Notes: a model not told the origin generated them from the sequence alone. A stretch of DNA of 64,000 nucleotides from Defluviitaleaceae bacterium (GCA_009780585.1 WQZS01000013.1:1-64000); one strand, 5' to 3'; shown: positions 7,642-17,606, counted from the first letter of the stretch. Made by a program: numbers and translations.

Positions 7642-8415
7642 ATGAAGGGGATTTTAGTTGTAGGGGTAATTTTGGTGGTTGTAGCTGTTTTTGTTACCGG
7701 TTGCGGTGGTGGGGGAAATGATAGTCAGCCTACTATGAACCAGCAAGGACAAACAGAGGTTCCATCAAGTGGGGTTGGTAACGCTGAAAGTGGTAATGTA
7801 CCTGTTGAACCAAGTCCGACAGTTTCCCCTGATGTGGGGGGAGAAGATAATTCGGGTGATGACAATGGAAATGGTAATGGGGATAATGGGTCGGATGCTA
7901 CGACGACACCAATACCAACGGATACACCTATTCCTGTAGAAACGCCTAGTCCTGTGGATACACACAGGGTAATCAACATTGATGAGTTAGAAACATTAGA
8001 GAGTAATTGGGGTTTTTCATTAAAAGTACTGAGTGGGTGGACATTCCCAGATGAAGGCAGAGATGTAATAATAGACCCCAGCGATGATGGAATAGTGCGT
8101 GGTTCACGTTGGTGGGACCCAATAAATCGTGAATATCTTGACAGTATTGAAAGATATATGGCTACAATGGAAGAGCAAGGAAGTGCTGAATTTATACAAC
8201 ATTCTGAGAGTTTGGTAATAAACGGATTTGATGTATTTCATTATATTCTGCACTTATTTAATGAAAATACGGGTAGGACACATATATTTAGTAATTTTTT
8301 ATTTGATATACCGGACGATTTACCTATTATGGTAAGCTATTTGCGGCTTGATGATTCACCCGATTATTCAGAAGATTATTATTGGATGATTAGAACTTTT
8401 GAATTAATAGATTAA
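7642..8415 (+). CDS. exported lipoprotein of unknown function
   Basis: This 257-residue protein starts with a lipoprotein signal: a hydrophobic stretch and the lipobox FVTGC, with the lipidated cysteine at about residue 21. A linker rich in Asn, Gly, Pro, Thr and Asp follows to about residue 110 (for example TPIPTDTPIPVETPSPV), typical of surface proteins. The C-terminal 145 residues (ESNWGFSLKVLSGW, then RWWDPINREYLDSIERY) form a compact domain that I do not recognise, loosely like small PsbP/DUF1795-type folds. ATG 7642 was chosen because GGAGG sits 6 bases upstream. The gene is AT-rich compared with smc or recG, hinting at acquisition. Confidence 0.75.
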   Translation: MKGILVVGVILVVVAVFVTGCGGGGNDSQPTMNQQGQTEVPSSGVGNAESGNVPVEPSPTVSPDVGGEDNSGDDNGNGNGDNGSDATTTPIPTDTPIPVETPSPVDTHRVINIDELETLESNWGFSLKVLSGWTFPDEGRDVIIDPSDDGIVRGSRWWDPINREYLDSIERYMATMEEQGSAEFIQHSESLVINGFDVFHYILHLFNENTGRTHIFSNFLFDIPDDLPIMVSYLRLDDSPDYSEDYYWMIRTFELID

Positions 8416-8533
8416 ATATTTAGTCGATGTAGGTATGTTAAAAGATGTGCGCGGACATAAAAAATTATTATTTAACTAAGTGGAATAAAAAGTATAAGTC
8501 ACGAAACCAATATATGATTAAAGGGGAATTTAC

Positions 8534-10204
8534 ATGAAGAAGATTTTGCTGGCAATCTGTGTGACATTGGCAATGGTGATGTTGTTGGGTATGAACGTGC
8601 AAGCAAACACCGCAAGACCGATTATCATAAATGTAGTGCAGGAGGAATTACGGGCAAACGATTCACACGATTTGGTGCGGTTGACCATTACAACGAATAC
8701 GGTTGTTGATACAGTATGGGTCAGACATTCGACACCCGAATTGTTTCCCAGGGCGCAGTTGGTTAATACAACAACAAATGTAAAAACATGGGAAATTAGC
8801 TTCACTCCGTCAAACCCGGGGTCGCAATATGTGTCGGTAGAAGCAAATAGAGGGTTTGTATCAGGCGGGGCAAGACATAGGTTGTTTGTGGTTTATCCGA
8901 CGTATGCGCATCTGCATGAAATTATTATACCTAGCGGGTATAGGTATTCGGGGCTTTCATCTGAAAGTATGTTAGTAATAAGAAATAATGATGGGTTATC
9001 AGGGCTTGCAAATATATACGGTGAAATAGTTGTCCCTGCGAAATATAATGATGTACGGTCTTTTCCCGAAGGCTTAGCGGCTGTAAGAGTTGGTGATTCT
9101 GCTACAGGGTTATGGGGATTTATTGATATAAACGGTCGCGAAGTAGTCCCGCCTCGTTATCATGCGGTGGGTAATATTATTAACGGTTTTGCGCAGGTTC
9201 GTGTAGGCACATCTTCCGAAAGATTTGAGGATTGGCGTTTTGGTTTTGTTAATAGATTGGGTGTAGAAATAGCAAGACCTATTTATGGTCAGGTTCGGAA
9301 TTTTTCCGATGGATTTGCGGCTGTTCAAGAAGCAAATGGAACTAAATGGGGTTTTATTAATGAAAGGGGTAATTTAGCTATCCCTTTTAGGTATCCCTCA
9401 CTTTCGTATTTTCATAATGGTTTTGCATTGGTACGCGATGAATGTTGTGATTGGTTTTGGAATCATAATGGGTTGCCTATGTGTGGTGCGAGGACAAATG
9501 GGATGGCATTAATAGATACAAGAGGAGATGAGGTTCGGTTTATTCAACACGCTTGTTCAAGTGCAAATAGTACTGTCGCTAACTATTTTTCCTTTTTCAA
9601 CCTTTTTGGTCCTGAGCCTTCACTAGCCCTATCAGAGGGTCTTATATGGGTACGAGACCCACAAACAAATTTATTAGGGCTTGCTGATATAATGGGGAAT
9701 GTTCTAACGCCATTCAAATATAGTGATACAAGGAGAGGTTTTAACGAAGGAATGGCGTGGGTAAGTGTTTCTACCCAACAAAATGAACTGTGGGCTTTAC
9801 TTGATAATAAAGGTAACGAAATAGTGCGCCCAATGTATGAAGAAGTATCGAACTTTTCAGAAGGTTTGGCAGCTGTGTGGCGTGACGGTTATGTTGGATT
9901 TATAGATAAAGAAGGAAATGAGGTAATAAAACCAAATAAATATAGTAATGTTGGTGCTTTTATTAATGGTTTGGCACCGGTACAAAGTAGTAATGGGTTA
10001 TGGGGTTTCATTGATACAAGTGGAAATATAGTTGTACCACTAGAATATACGATAGTTCAATATGATGGTATTGTTATGTTGTTGGGAAGCGGAATTACAC
10101 ATAGATTTAGTATATCAATTGGTGGACGTGTGACAGATGCTATTACACCAAGAACATGGAAAGCCTACAGGGTAACCTTTGAGGATTTCCCGCCTAATAA
10201 TTAA
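8534..10204 (+). CDS. exported WG-repeat protein
   Basis: This 556-residue protein has a signal peptide (residues 1-25, ending MNVQANTA). After a small N-terminal beta domain (about 27-115) come eight or nine WG repeats, each about 35-50 residues: for example GLWGFIDINGREVVPP, TKWGFINERGNLAIP, ELWALLDNKGNEIVRP, GYVGFIDKEGNEVIKP and GLWGFIDTSGNIVVP. Such repeats form beta-rich surface or periplasmic modules of unknown activity. The start follows AAGGGGAATTTAC. The gene lies 118 bases after the lipoprotein gene in the same orientation with no terminator seen between, so they may be co-transcribed. Like the lipoprotein it is AT-rich. Confidence 0.85.
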   Translation: MKKILLAICVTLAMVMLLGMNVQANTARPIIINVVQEELRANDSHDLVRLTITTNTVVDTVWVRHSTPELFPRAQLVNTTTNVKTWEISFTPSNPGSQYVSVEANRGFVSGGARHRLFVVYPTYAHLHEIIIPSGYRYSGLSSESMLVIRNNDGLSGLANIYGEIVVPAKYNDVRSFPEGLAAVRVGDSATGLWGFIDINGREVVPPRYHAVGNIINGFAQVRVGTSSERFEDWRFGFVNRLGVEIARPIYGQVRNFSDGFAAVQEANGTKWGFINERGNLAIPFRYPSLSYFHNGFALVRDECCDWFWNHNGLPMCGARTNGMALIDTRGDEVRFIQHACSSANSTVANYFSFFNLFGPEPSLALSEGLIWVRDPQTNLLGLADIMGNVLTPFKYSDTRRGFNEGMAWVSVSTQQNELWALLDNKGNEIVRPMYEEVSNFSEGLAAVWRDGYVGFIDKEGNEVIKPNKYSNVGAFINGLAPVQSSNGLWGFIDTSGNIVVPLEYTIVQYDGIVMLLGSGITHRFSISIGGRVTDAITPRTWKAYRVTFEDFPPNN

Positions 10205-10237
10205 ACCAAATAAATTCCGAAGAATAAAGGGTATAAA

Positions 10238-10266
10238 AAGAACCTTTTGCGGAAGGTTCTTTTTTA
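10238..10266 (+). terminator. intrinsic terminator after the WG-repeat gene
   Basis: AAGAACCTT, loop TTGCGG, AAGGTTCTT, then a run of T. Confidence 0.9.
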
Positions 10267-10327
10267 TGTGGTGGATTTGAAACATTTATTGGTATATAAA
10301 CGCGGAAAGTCACCATAAACGCGATGA

Positions 10328-10496
10328 GACGGTGCGGAGGGATGTGTAAGTGCGCCTACGAAATCGGGTGATTAGCGGCGAACGCGAGGTTAGCGGCACC
10401 GCTTGGTTCGCTTGCGAAACAAGCACAGCCGCTTACCGAGCGGAGCCGATCATCACCCGATTTCAGTGAGCGCGCGTCACATCCCTCCGCGCCGTC
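10328..10496. repeat. structured palindromic repeat, copy 1
   Basis: A 169-base element folds into one long imperfect hairpin. A 19-bp outer stem (10328-10346 with 10478-10496, one G-U pair) leads to a GTGCGC/GCGCGC stem, then a perfect 13-bp stem (10360-10372 with 10452-10464) containing AATCGGGTGAT. Next comes an internal loop (GAACG opposite CGGA), and then an apical hairpin (GGTTAGCGGC...GCCGCTTACC enclosing GCTTGGTTCGC-TT-GCGAAACAAGC). A second copy at 61378-61564 keeps the core boxes but differs in stems with compensating changes. The element fills most of the 387-base gap before the AraC-type gene; the rest of the gap shows no gene. Confidence 0.8.
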
Positions 10497-10590
10497 GTCC
10501 CCCGTTTTAAGCAAGCAAACATAACCCGACGCAATAAGTTTAGATGGTATAATCCCCGTACCCTATACTCTCCCCGAAGGAGGGATTCGC

Positions 10591-11511
10591 ATGGATTGGC
10601 TTGCCCGTATGAACGCGGCGCTCGCGTACGTGGAGGAGAATTTAGACGGTGACATCGATTATGAAGCGATGGCGCGTATCGCGTGCTGTTCGTCCCATAA
10701 TTTCTTTCGGATGTTTTCGTTTATCACGGACGTTTCGCTGGCCGAATACATCCGCAGGAGGCGCTTGACGCTGGCGGCGATGGAGCTGCGCTCAAGCGGT
10801 ACGAAGGTCATCGACCTGGCGGTGCGCTGGGGTTATGATTCCCCGGTATCGTTCTCGCGGGCGTTCGCGCTCTTGCATGGGGTTACGCCGACGGCTGCGC
10901 GCGCCGACGGTGTGACATTAAAAGCCTTTCCGCGGATTTCCTTCAATATTTCGATTAAAGGAGAGAAGGAAATGGATTACCGTATCGAAACGAAGGAAGC
11001 GTTTAAGGTGTTCGGCATCGAGGAGGTTTTCAAAGCGGAAGCGGGCGGACCCGAAGCGCTCATCAAAATGGACCCCGCTATCAGGAAGCCGAGCGACTTG
11101 TGGAACGATTGCCACGCGAACGGGGCGTACGAAAAATTGAGCGCCGCAAGCGGCAAGCTCCCCGCGTTCGTGAACCAAAAAATGTGCAGCGTACACGCCG
11201 TATGCGATTACAAGGAAACGCCCGCGGGGACTTTCCCGTATATGTTGTGCGCCTTCGAAGGCACGGGAAGCAAATCCGACGGTTACGCCGTCGTGGACAT
11301 CCCCGCGCATACGTGGGCGATCTTCCCGTCGGAGCGGTTCCCGTGGGACGATTGCGGCAGGGTGATGGGTACGCTGTACAAGCGCATCTTCTCCGAATGG
11401 CTGCCGACATCCAACTACGAGCAAGTGGGCAGCCTGGACATGGAGTTGTACGGCGGTGACGATGACATGGGGTACGTGGAGATTTGGCTGGCGGTGAAGA
11501 AGAGGGCATAA
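10591..11511 (+). CDS. AraC family regulator with GyrI-like effector-binding domain
   Basis: This 306-residue regulator has two parts. Residues 8-105 hold two helix-turn-helix motifs of the AraC type (YEAMARIACCSSHNFFRMF and VIDLAVRWGYDSPVSFSRAFALLHGVTP). Residues 125-306 resemble the AraC effector-binding / GyrI-like domain (YRIETKEAFKVFGIEEVF, then FPYMLCAFEG, YAVVDIPAHTWAIFPSE and YVEIWLAVKK), which binds small hydrophobic or cationic molecules in BmrR/Rob relatives. It may control drug efflux or stress genes, but no obvious target is adjacent. The ATG follows GAAGGAGG by about 8 bases. GC content returns to the housekeeping level here. Confidence 0.9.
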   Translation: MDWLARMNAALAYVEENLDGDIDYEAMARIACCSSHNFFRMFSFITDVSLAEYIRRRRLTLAAMELRSSGTKVIDLAVRWGYDSPVSFSRAFALLHGVTPTAARADGVTLKAFPRISFNISIKGEKEMDYRIETKEAFKVFGIEEVFKAEAGGPEALIKMDPAIRKPSDLWNDCHANGAYEKLSAASGKLPAFVNQKMCSVHAVCDYKETPAGTFPYMLCAFEGTGSKSDGYAVVDIPAHTWAIFPSERFPWDDCGRVMGTLYKRIFSEWLPTSNYEQVGSLDMELYGGDDDMGYVEIWLAVKKRA

Positions 11512-11584
11512 CCTCCATGGAATAAACCCCCATCCGCTACGCATAGGTTGGTAAAGACCCGTGCAAGCGGAAGGGGGTATTTTT

Positions 11585-12607
11585 TTGTCCGTGCGAAGCC
11601 GCATGATCAAACGACGCCACGGTATAGGAAACGCGAAGCGCAAGGTCGGACAAGCGATAAAGCTGCCGAGGATCAACATACCGCGCTTGCGTACCCCCCG
11701 TTTGCGGATGCCTCGCCTACGCGCGCCGCGCATCCGTGCGCCGCGTTTCCGTTTACCCGTCAGTATGCGGTTATTAAAGCGGTATTTTTTCCGTTTGTGC
11801 GTGTTGGCGGGGGTATTTTTATTTGTTTTCGGTATGTGGCAGTTAGTTCGGCCGGGTACGCGCATCCGCGTGAGCGCGGAAACGGTGGCGGCGTTCCGCG
11901 TCCCGCACCGCGCGATCGGTATGTTGGAGGAATACGCCGACCGGTACGGCATCCCCTTCGCGGAGCTGTTCGTGATCTTTAACGCGGAGAACAGATTCTT
12001 CCCCGATAAATCCGCCGTGCATGATTTGAGCGTGATTGAGCAATTATATGTCGTGGACTTCGAGCGGATTAAACGGCGTTACAACGCGCGGTCGCTTACG
12101 CCTTATGTGCGGATGTTCGGGAATCTGTTCGCGGAACTGGAGGTATTCCCCATCCCCGCGGGGTGGTACGAAACGGAGCCGTCGATCATGTACGGCGATT
12201 CGTGGGGGATGGACCATAACCAACAGGGCGACCGTATGCACATGGGCACGGCCATCCTCGACCGCGAAAACATACGCGGCCGCGTACCCGTGGTGAGCAT
12301 GACGCACGGGCGTGTGGAGGAAGCGGGCTGGAACAACCAACTGGGCTACTTCGTGGGGATCACGACGATCAACGGCACATACTATCTTTACGCTCACTTG
12401 GACAGCATCGCGCAGGGGCTGCGTTCGGGGCAGATCGTCCACGCGGGGCAACCGCTCGGGAATATGGGCAATACCGGGGGCGGACGCGGCGGCGGTACGT
12501 TCCCTGTGCATCTGCACGTCGGTATCTCACCCGAAGCGGACTTTACGCGCGGACGGTTTTGGATTAATCCCTATCCGTTCCTGCGGTACATGGAAGCGCG
12601 GCCGTAA
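11585..12607 (+). CDS. M23 family metallopeptidase, membrane-anchored
   Basis: This peptidoglycan-hydrolase-type protein (about 340 residues) has an unusual N-terminus: a basic, proline-rich stretch of repeated PR-x-R units (PRLRTPRLRMPRLRAPR and onward) that precedes one transmembrane segment (FRLCVLAGVFLFVFGMW). An extracellular region of about 110 residues follows, then the M23 core with MHMGTAILD, a YLYAHLD segment and HLHVG; the spaced histidines and aspartate are the expected zinc ligands. The start is uncertain: GGAAGGGGG at 11568-11576 favours TTG 11585, while GTG 11561 and ATG 11603 are in frame. The position ahead of a SASP-like gene suggests, but does not prove, a sporulation or cell-wall role. 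Confidence 0.85.
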   Translation: MSVRSRMIKRRHGIGNAKRKVGQAIKLPRINIPRLRTPRLRMPRLRAPRIRAPRFRLPVSMRLLKRYFFRLCVLAGVFLFVFGMWQLVRPGTRIRVSAETVAAFRVPHRAIGMLEEYADRYGIPFAELFVIFNAENRFFPDKSAVHDLSVIEQLYVVDFERIKRRYNARSLTPYVRMFGNLFAELEVFPIPAGWYETEPSIMYGDSWGMDHNQQGDRMHMGTAILDRENIRGRVPVVSMTHGRVEEAGWNNQLGYFVGITTINGTYYLYAHLDSIAQGLRSGQIVHAGQPLGNMGNTGGGRGGGTFPVHLHVGISPEADFTRGRFWINPYPFLRYMEARP

Positions 12608-12632
12608 ACCCAAGCCAAAATTTTTACAGATA

Positions 12633-12663
12633 TGTATAAATCTCTCAAATCCTATCCATACTA
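12633..12663 (+). promoter_or_regulatory. sigma-G-like forespore promoter
   Basis: TGTATA (12633-12638), an 18-base spacer and CATACTA (12657-12663) match the known sigma-G consensus (TGMATA, 17-18 bases, CATACTA) at all but one position. It lies 45 bases before the SASP-like gene. Confidence 0.75.
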
Positions 12664-12707
12664 TGACTAAGTTTGCATCATACTTATCGCGAAGGGAGGT
12701 CATTGGT

Positions 12708-12842
12708 ATGGACAAGAATAATAAGAAGCACGCGGCAGACATGAATACCACGAACAAGAAGGCTGACAACAGAACCGAGTTTGCCGACGAGATCAACATG
12801 AAGGACACGCAAGCCAATAAACAAAAGCAAAACAACAAGTAA
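12708..12842 (+). CDS. gamma-type small acid-soluble spore protein-like
   Basis: This 44-residue hydrophilic peptide is rich in Asn, Lys and Gln. The segment NRTEFADEIN followed by KDTQANKQKQNNK resembles the TEFASETNAQQVRKQNQ repeat of gamma-type SASP (SspE), an amino-acid store degraded during spore germination. AAGGGAGGT lies 7 bases before the ATG, and the sigma-G-like promoter upstream and the terminator downstream make it a single-gene forespore unit. Short, low-complexity sequences are easy to over-interpret, so the family call is moderate; the promoter raises it. Confidence 0.65.
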   Translation: MDKNNKKHAADMNTTNKKADNRTEFADEINMKDTQANKQKQNNK

Positions 12843-12859
12843 GGAAAAACGAACGGAAA

Positions 12860-12892
12860 AACGGGAGCGCGCAAAAGGCTCCCGTTTTCTTG
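12860..12892 (+). terminator. terminator after the SASP-like gene
   Basis: AACGGGAGC and GCTCCCGTT form a 9-bp stem followed by TTTTC. Confidence 0.85.
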
Positions 12893-12938
12893 TCTTTCAA
12901 TACATCAAGCCCTATACTGTGCGAAAGGATGTGATTTT

Positions 12939-14969
12939 GTGCCGCATATTTCGACGCTGTCCGGTATCGGGCCCAAACGCGCGGAAGCGTTGGCGAAGGT
13001 GGGCATCGTGACCACAGCCGACGTACTTAACCATTTACCGCGTGATTACGACGACCGTTCGGAAATCCGTACCGTGGAAAACATGGTCCCCGGCACAATC
13101 CAAACGATCCGCGGCGTACTGGCGAAAATGCCGGAAAACGTACCGGTAAAAAAATCGGGTTTCGGCAAAGTAAGCATGACGCTCACCAAAGCGGCGCTCA
13201 AGGACGGCACGGGTACGCTGGAATTGGTGTGGTTCAACCAACCGTACCTAAGTAAGGGCTTTAAACCCGGACAGGAATATATCTTTACCGGGCCGGTTAA
13301 GCATACATACAACAACCGGATACAAATGTTATCGCCGGAATACGAACCCGCCGTCGATACACCGCTGGGCGCGGGGCGGATCGTGCCCTTATACACGCCG
13401 CCGGCGGGCTTTTCGCAGAAGACATGGCGGGCGCTTGTACACCAATGCCTCGAGTTATCGGAAGCCGATACGCGGGACGATTTGCCCGCGGAATTGCGCG
13501 AAGCCTATCGCTTGTGCGGCCGCGCGGAAGCCATCCGAAACATACACTTCCCCGAATCCGACGATATGTTCTTGCAAGCCCGCGGACGTTTGGTGTTTGA
13601 AGAGCTGTTTTTTATGCAGCTTGCGTTGTTCCAAATCAAGGAACGCGCCGCCGAACAAGCGGGGATCGTATTCGATGACCTTGACCATACGCCCTTTGTA
13701 AAACGCCTCCCCTTCAAAATGACGCGGGCGCAGGAAAAGGTCTTGACCGAAATAACCGCAGACATGCAAAGCGGCACCGTCATGAACCGCTTGATACAGG
13801 GCGATGTAGGCTCCGGCAAGACCGCTGTAGCGATGACCGCCGCGTACCTTGCGGTAAAGAACGGATACCAGGCCGCCATCATGGCGCCCACGGAGGTGCT
13901 GGCACAACAGCATTACGAGGCTTTTTCGGAAATATTCGCGCCGATGGGTATCGAAACGGTACTGCTCACCGGCTCCCTGCACGCGATCAAGCGAAAGGCC
14001 GTGGATGAAAAAATCAACGACGGCACGGCGCAAATGATCGTCGGCACCCACGCGTTGGTACAAAAAAAGGCGTCATATCACTGCCTGGGCTTGGTCATCA
14101 CCGACGAACAGCACCGCTTCGGCGTCAACCAGCGGTTTACGCTGAAGGAAAAGGGCGATACACCGCATACCCTCGTGATGACGGCGACGCCCATCCCCCG
14201 CACGCTGGCGTTGATCCTCTACGGCGATTTGGATATTTCGGTCATCGACGAGCTGCCCCCCGGGCGCGTACCCATCAAGACCTACGCGCTGGACGACAGC
14301 TTCCGCCCGCGTATACACGAATTTATCCGTAAGGAAGCGGCCGCGGGGCGGCAGGCGTATATCATTTGCCCCCTAATCGAAGAAGGCGAAAGCGACATGT
14401 CAAGCGTCTTGCAATACGCCGCCGACCTGCGCAGAGCCTTGCCCAACCTAAAAATCGCTTACCTGCATGGCCGCATGAAACCCGCCGAAAAACAGGAGAT
14501 CATGGAAGACTTTGCCGCGAACCGTAACAGGGTGCTTATCTCCACCACGGTAATCGAGGTCGGCATCAACGTACCCAACGCGACGATCATGGTTATCGAA
14601 AACGCCGAACGCTTCGGCTTGTCGCAATTGCACCAATTGCGCGGCAGGGTAGGGCGGGGGAGCGAACAATCCCATTGCATACTCATTTCCAACGCAACCG
14701 CCCCCGTAACAAAGGAACGCATGAAGGTGATGACCGAAACGACGGACGGGTTCGTGTTGGCGGAACGCGACCTCGAACAGCGCGGCGCGGGGGATTTTTT
14801 CGGCACGCGGCAGCACGGCTTGCCTTCGTTCATGATCGCGAACCTGTACAGGGACATGGATATCATGAAGGAAGCACAGGAAGCGGCCCGGGCGTTTATC
14901 CAAAATAATAAGGCAATCCCCGGAAATGAAAAGACAGCGGTTTATAACCGTTTGGCGGGCGTGTTGTAA
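12939..14969 (+). CDS. recG: ATP-dependent DNA helicase RecG
   Basis: RecG (676 residues, normal length) regresses stalled replication forks and branch-migrates recombination intermediates. An N-terminal wedge domain (ISTLSGIGPKRAEALAKVGI, then an OB fold at about 60-150) precedes the helicase core. Walker A is GDVGSGKT near residue 289, the DExH box DEQH near 388, motif III TATPIPRT near 412, and motif VI QLRGRVGRG near 568. The C-terminal RecG wedge-contact region (FFGTRQHGLP) is present. Translation starts with GTG at 12939 after AAAGGATG. Its stop directly abuts the stop of the convergent chemoreceptor gene. Confidence 0.97.
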   Translation: MPHISTLSGIGPKRAEALAKVGIVTTADVLNHLPRDYDDRSEIRTVENMVPGTIQTIRGVLAKMPENVPVKKSGFGKVSMTLTKAALKDGTGTLELVWFNQPYLSKGFKPGQEYIFTGPVKHTYNNRIQMLSPEYEPAVDTPLGAGRIVPLYTPPAGFSQKTWRALVHQCLELSEADTRDDLPAELREAYRLCGRAEAIRNIHFPESDDMFLQARGRLVFEELFFMQLALFQIKERAAEQAGIVFDDLDHTPFVKRLPFKMTRAQEKVLTEITADMQSGTVMNRLIQGDVGSGKTAVAMTAAYLAVKNGYQAAIMAPTEVLAQQHYEAFSEIFAPMGIETVLLTGSLHAIKRKAVDEKINDGTAQMIVGTHALVQKKASYHCLGLVITDEQHRFGVNQRFTLKEKGDTPHTLVMTATPIPRTLALILYGDLDISVIDELPPGRVPIKTYALDDSFRPRIHEFIRKEAAAGRQAYIICPLIEEGESDMSSVLQYAADLRRALPNLKIAYLHGRMKPAEKQEIMEDFAANRNRVLISTTVIEVGINVPNATIMVIENAERFGLSQLHQLRGRVGRGSEQSHCILISNATAPVTKERMKVMTETTDGFVLAERDLEQRGAGDFFGTRQHGLPSFMIANLYRDMDIMKEAQEAARAFIQNNKAIPGNEKTAVYNRLAGVL

Positions 14970-17501
14970 TCACTTCTTCAACTTAAATACCCCAACCATT
15001 TCCTTCATAATCTCCGACTGGCCGGATAGTTCTTGTGAAGCGGCGGCGGATTCCTCTGAGGCGGCGGCGTTGTCCTGCACCACACCCGTAATTTGATCAA
15101 GACCCGCTACCGCCTGCCCCAGCAAGTTCTTTTGCATTTGCGAATCCAACGTGATGCGTTCGATGATGTTGGCTACATTGGTAACGTCTTCGACGATAAT
15201 TTGGAGTGCTTCAGCGGTTTTGTCCGCGATTTCCATTCCTGTGTTTACCTTAATAATGGAGCCTTCGATTAACGCGGTGGTTTCCCGCGCGGCGGCTTGG
15301 CTCCTGCCTGCCAATGACCTGACTTCGTCCGCAACCACGGCGAAGCCTTTTCCGTGTTCCCCTGCGCGGGCGGCTTCCACGGCGGCGTTGAGCGCCAATA
15401 GGTTGGTTTGGAACGTAATATTTTCGATGACTTTGATAATCTTCGTAATTTCCATTGAAGACGATTTTATATCTTCCATGGAGGCCAGCATACGCGACAT
15501 GTTTTGTTCGCCGGACTTCGCGTTTTCTTTGGCTTTGACGGAAAGGTTCTCCGCTTTTAACGCGTTGTCGGCGTTGTGGGAGGCGCTTTCGTTGATGGTG
15601 GTGATGGTTGCGTGAAGCTCCTCCACCGAGGACGCCTGTTCGCTCGCGCCTTGCGCCAACGCGGTACTGCTTTGGGAAATGGAACGCGCGCCTATGGAAA
15701 CCTGGTCCGCCGCCGTCGTGATATTGCCGATGACGTTGTTAAGCGTGTTGATGATGCGGATTAAGGCGTCCTTGATGTCGGAATAGTCGCCGACGTATTC
15801 GCGTTTAATTTCTTGTTTGAGGTCGTTGTCTGACAGGCCCTTCAGCACCGACGAGATTTCGTTGATATATGAGGTTATATTTTTAATAGTGGAGTTGACG
15901 GCGTTCTTCATCGTCAGAAATTCGCCCTTGAAGTCCCCTTCGACGCGCTTGTCGAACTCACCTTTAGCCAGGTTGTTCATTACGTCCTCGATTTCCGACA
16001 TGGGTTCGAAGGCGGCTTCGATGAGCTTGTTAAGCCCCGCCATCAGCGCGCGCCAATCGCCTTCGTATTTGCCTTCATCCGCGCGGTGGGAGAAATTGCC
16101 GTTGATGACGTTGCCCGCGAGTTGGTTAACGTCATAAGTGACGGACTTGATATTCGCCCGCAGGGTGTCCAGGTTTTGGTTGATAACCGCTTTTTTACCG
16201 GGTAGTTTGGGGATGTCGGCGGTTAAATTTCCTTTGCCGAATTCGTTCATCGCGTCCATGCACATCAGGATGTCCTTGAAAATACCGTCAACCATGTTGT
16301 GTACGACTTCGATGACTTCCCGGTACGATCCGTGGAACGCCGAAATTTCGACCTTCGCGTCGATTTCGCCCTTCTTGTGAATCGCGTCCCCCATTTCCTT
16401 AAAACCGTTGGTAAACGCGTTGACCGTAAGCACCACTTGGCCGAAGCTCTTGACCAGCATACCGATTTCGTCTTGGGAATCGTGCTTGCCGAGGTTCACG
16501 TTCAAATTGCCTTGCGCCACGTTCGCCGCTACGTCCGCGAGGTGCTTGATCGGGCTGCTGATCAATCGGTTGATGATCAGATAAATAAGGAAAGCCACCA
16601 ACCCGGTTATTACGATGGTTAAGGGAATGACCATCCGCAGCATGGCATTGATGGAGTGCGTAATCACGCTGCGCGGGATAGCGGCCAGGATAAACCAGCC
16701 CGTCGATTCCACGGATATCGCCGTGTAGTAATTGTCCACGCCGTTGTCGTCACGCATACGGTATACATTATTGTTGCGGGATACGGACGTCCACATGGAC
16801 GCGTACAAACCGTCGTTGACGGATGAAATGTTCAGGAAATTACCGTTCCTGTCCGGTCCCCTGCCCAGGGGATCCACGATGATGTCGCCGTTGGGGGCGA
16901 CCAGCGTAATCGTTTCGCCCTCGTCGTGCGCGGCGGCAAGCACCATGTTTTGCAAATCCGTAAGCATGATGTCCGCGCCCAACACACCCTTAACGACTCC
17001 TTCGTGCTTGACAACATGGGAAATGGTGATGCACAGTTCGCCCTTCGTCACGTCTACATAAGGTACGGTCACTTGGGCTTCATTGGTGTTTTGCAACGCC
17101 ATTTGGTACCAGCTCCGTTGGGTGGCCTTCCACCAGGAATATTCGTTTTCAATCGGGAAGCCGCTGCCCATGATCGCGGTATCATCGGGGAAGCCGATGA
17201 ATACCTCGGTGAAAATATCATTTTCTTCCAATACATTGCGAAGCAGCAGCCGCAGCAAATCAACGTCGGCTTCGCCGTCCAGCGGGACCGCGTCCGCCAA
17301 AGTCATGATGTTCGCCATTTGTATGATCAGCCAGCGGTCGATTTTACGCGCTTCAATTTCCGCGCCGCGTTCCACTTTCGTTAAAACTTCGCCCGTAATT
17401 TCACCGCTTGCGAAATATACGGCGGCGCCGACGGTTATCGTAATGCCCAAGAGCAGCCCGCATATAATCATTGCCGTTAATTTTACGCCTATTTTGTTCA
17501 C
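14970..17501 (-). CDS. methyl-accepting chemotaxis protein with dCache sensor
   Basis: This 843-residue receptor has transmembrane segment 1 (about 8-30), an extracellular dCache-type sensor (about 35-285, with [14 protein letters not shown] and [19 protein letters not shown]), transmembrane segment 2 (about 292-320) and a HAMP domain. A long extra stretch (about 375-570) looks like repeated HAMP-like helices (for example [19 protein letters not shown]). The C-terminal signalling coil carries the hallmark tip [16 protein letters not shown], then [18 protein letters not shown]. It would pass ligand information to CheA/CheW, which are not in the window. The GTG start at 17501 follows GGAGGG. 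The ligand is unknown. Confidence 0.93.
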   Translation of the reverse strand: MNKIGVKLTAMIICGLLLGITITVGAAVYFASGEITGEVLTKVERGAEIEARKIDRWLIIQMANIMTLADAVPLDGEADVDLLRLLLRNVLEENDIFTEVFIGFPDDTAIMGSGFPIENEYSWWKATQRSWYQMALQNTNEAQVTVPYVDVTKGELCITISHVVKHEGVVKGVLGADIMLTDLQNMVLAAAHDEGETITLVAPNGDIIVDPLGRGPDRNGNFLNISSVNDGLYASMWTSVSRNNNVYRMRDDNGVDNYYTAISVESTGWFILAAIPRSVITHSINAMLRMVIPLTIVITGLVAFLIYLIINRLISSPIKHLADVAANVAQGNLNVNLGKHDSQDEIGMLVKSFGQVVLTVNAFTNGFKEMGDAIHKKGEIDAKVEISAFHGSYREVIEVVHNMVDGIFKDILMCMDAMNEFGKGNLTADIPKLPGKKAVINQNLDTLRANIKSVTYDVNQLAGNVINGNFSHRADEGKYEGDWRALMAGLNKLIEAAFEPMSEIEDVMNNLAKGEFDKRVEGDFKGEFLTMKNAVNSTIKNITSYINEISSVLKGLSDNDLKQEIKREYVGDYSDIKDALIRIINTLNNVIGNITTAADQVSIGARSISQSSTALAQGASEQASSVEELHATITTINESASHNADNALKAENLSVKAKENAKSGEQNMSRMLASMEDIKSSSMEITKIIKVIENITFQTNLLALNAAVEAARAGEHGKGFAVVADEVRSLAGRSQAAARETTALIEGSIIKVNTGMEIADKTAEALQIIVEDVTNVANIIERITLDSQMQKNLLGQAVAGLDQITGVVQDNAAASEESAAASQELSGQSEIMKEMVGVFKLKK

Positions 17502-17606
17502 GGGAATGTTCCCTCCTTATGGATGCATGAATGTCCTCCTTTCATTGTATTGGCGTGTTTGGCTATCGGTGCATATGCAAAAGCAACCAATCTTTGCTTG
17601 ATTTTT

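Noticed and set aside
10328..10496. Reading the structured repeat as an integron attC site or group II intron
   Set aside because: No integrase core sites, no domain V-like hairpin and no reverse transcriptase nearby.
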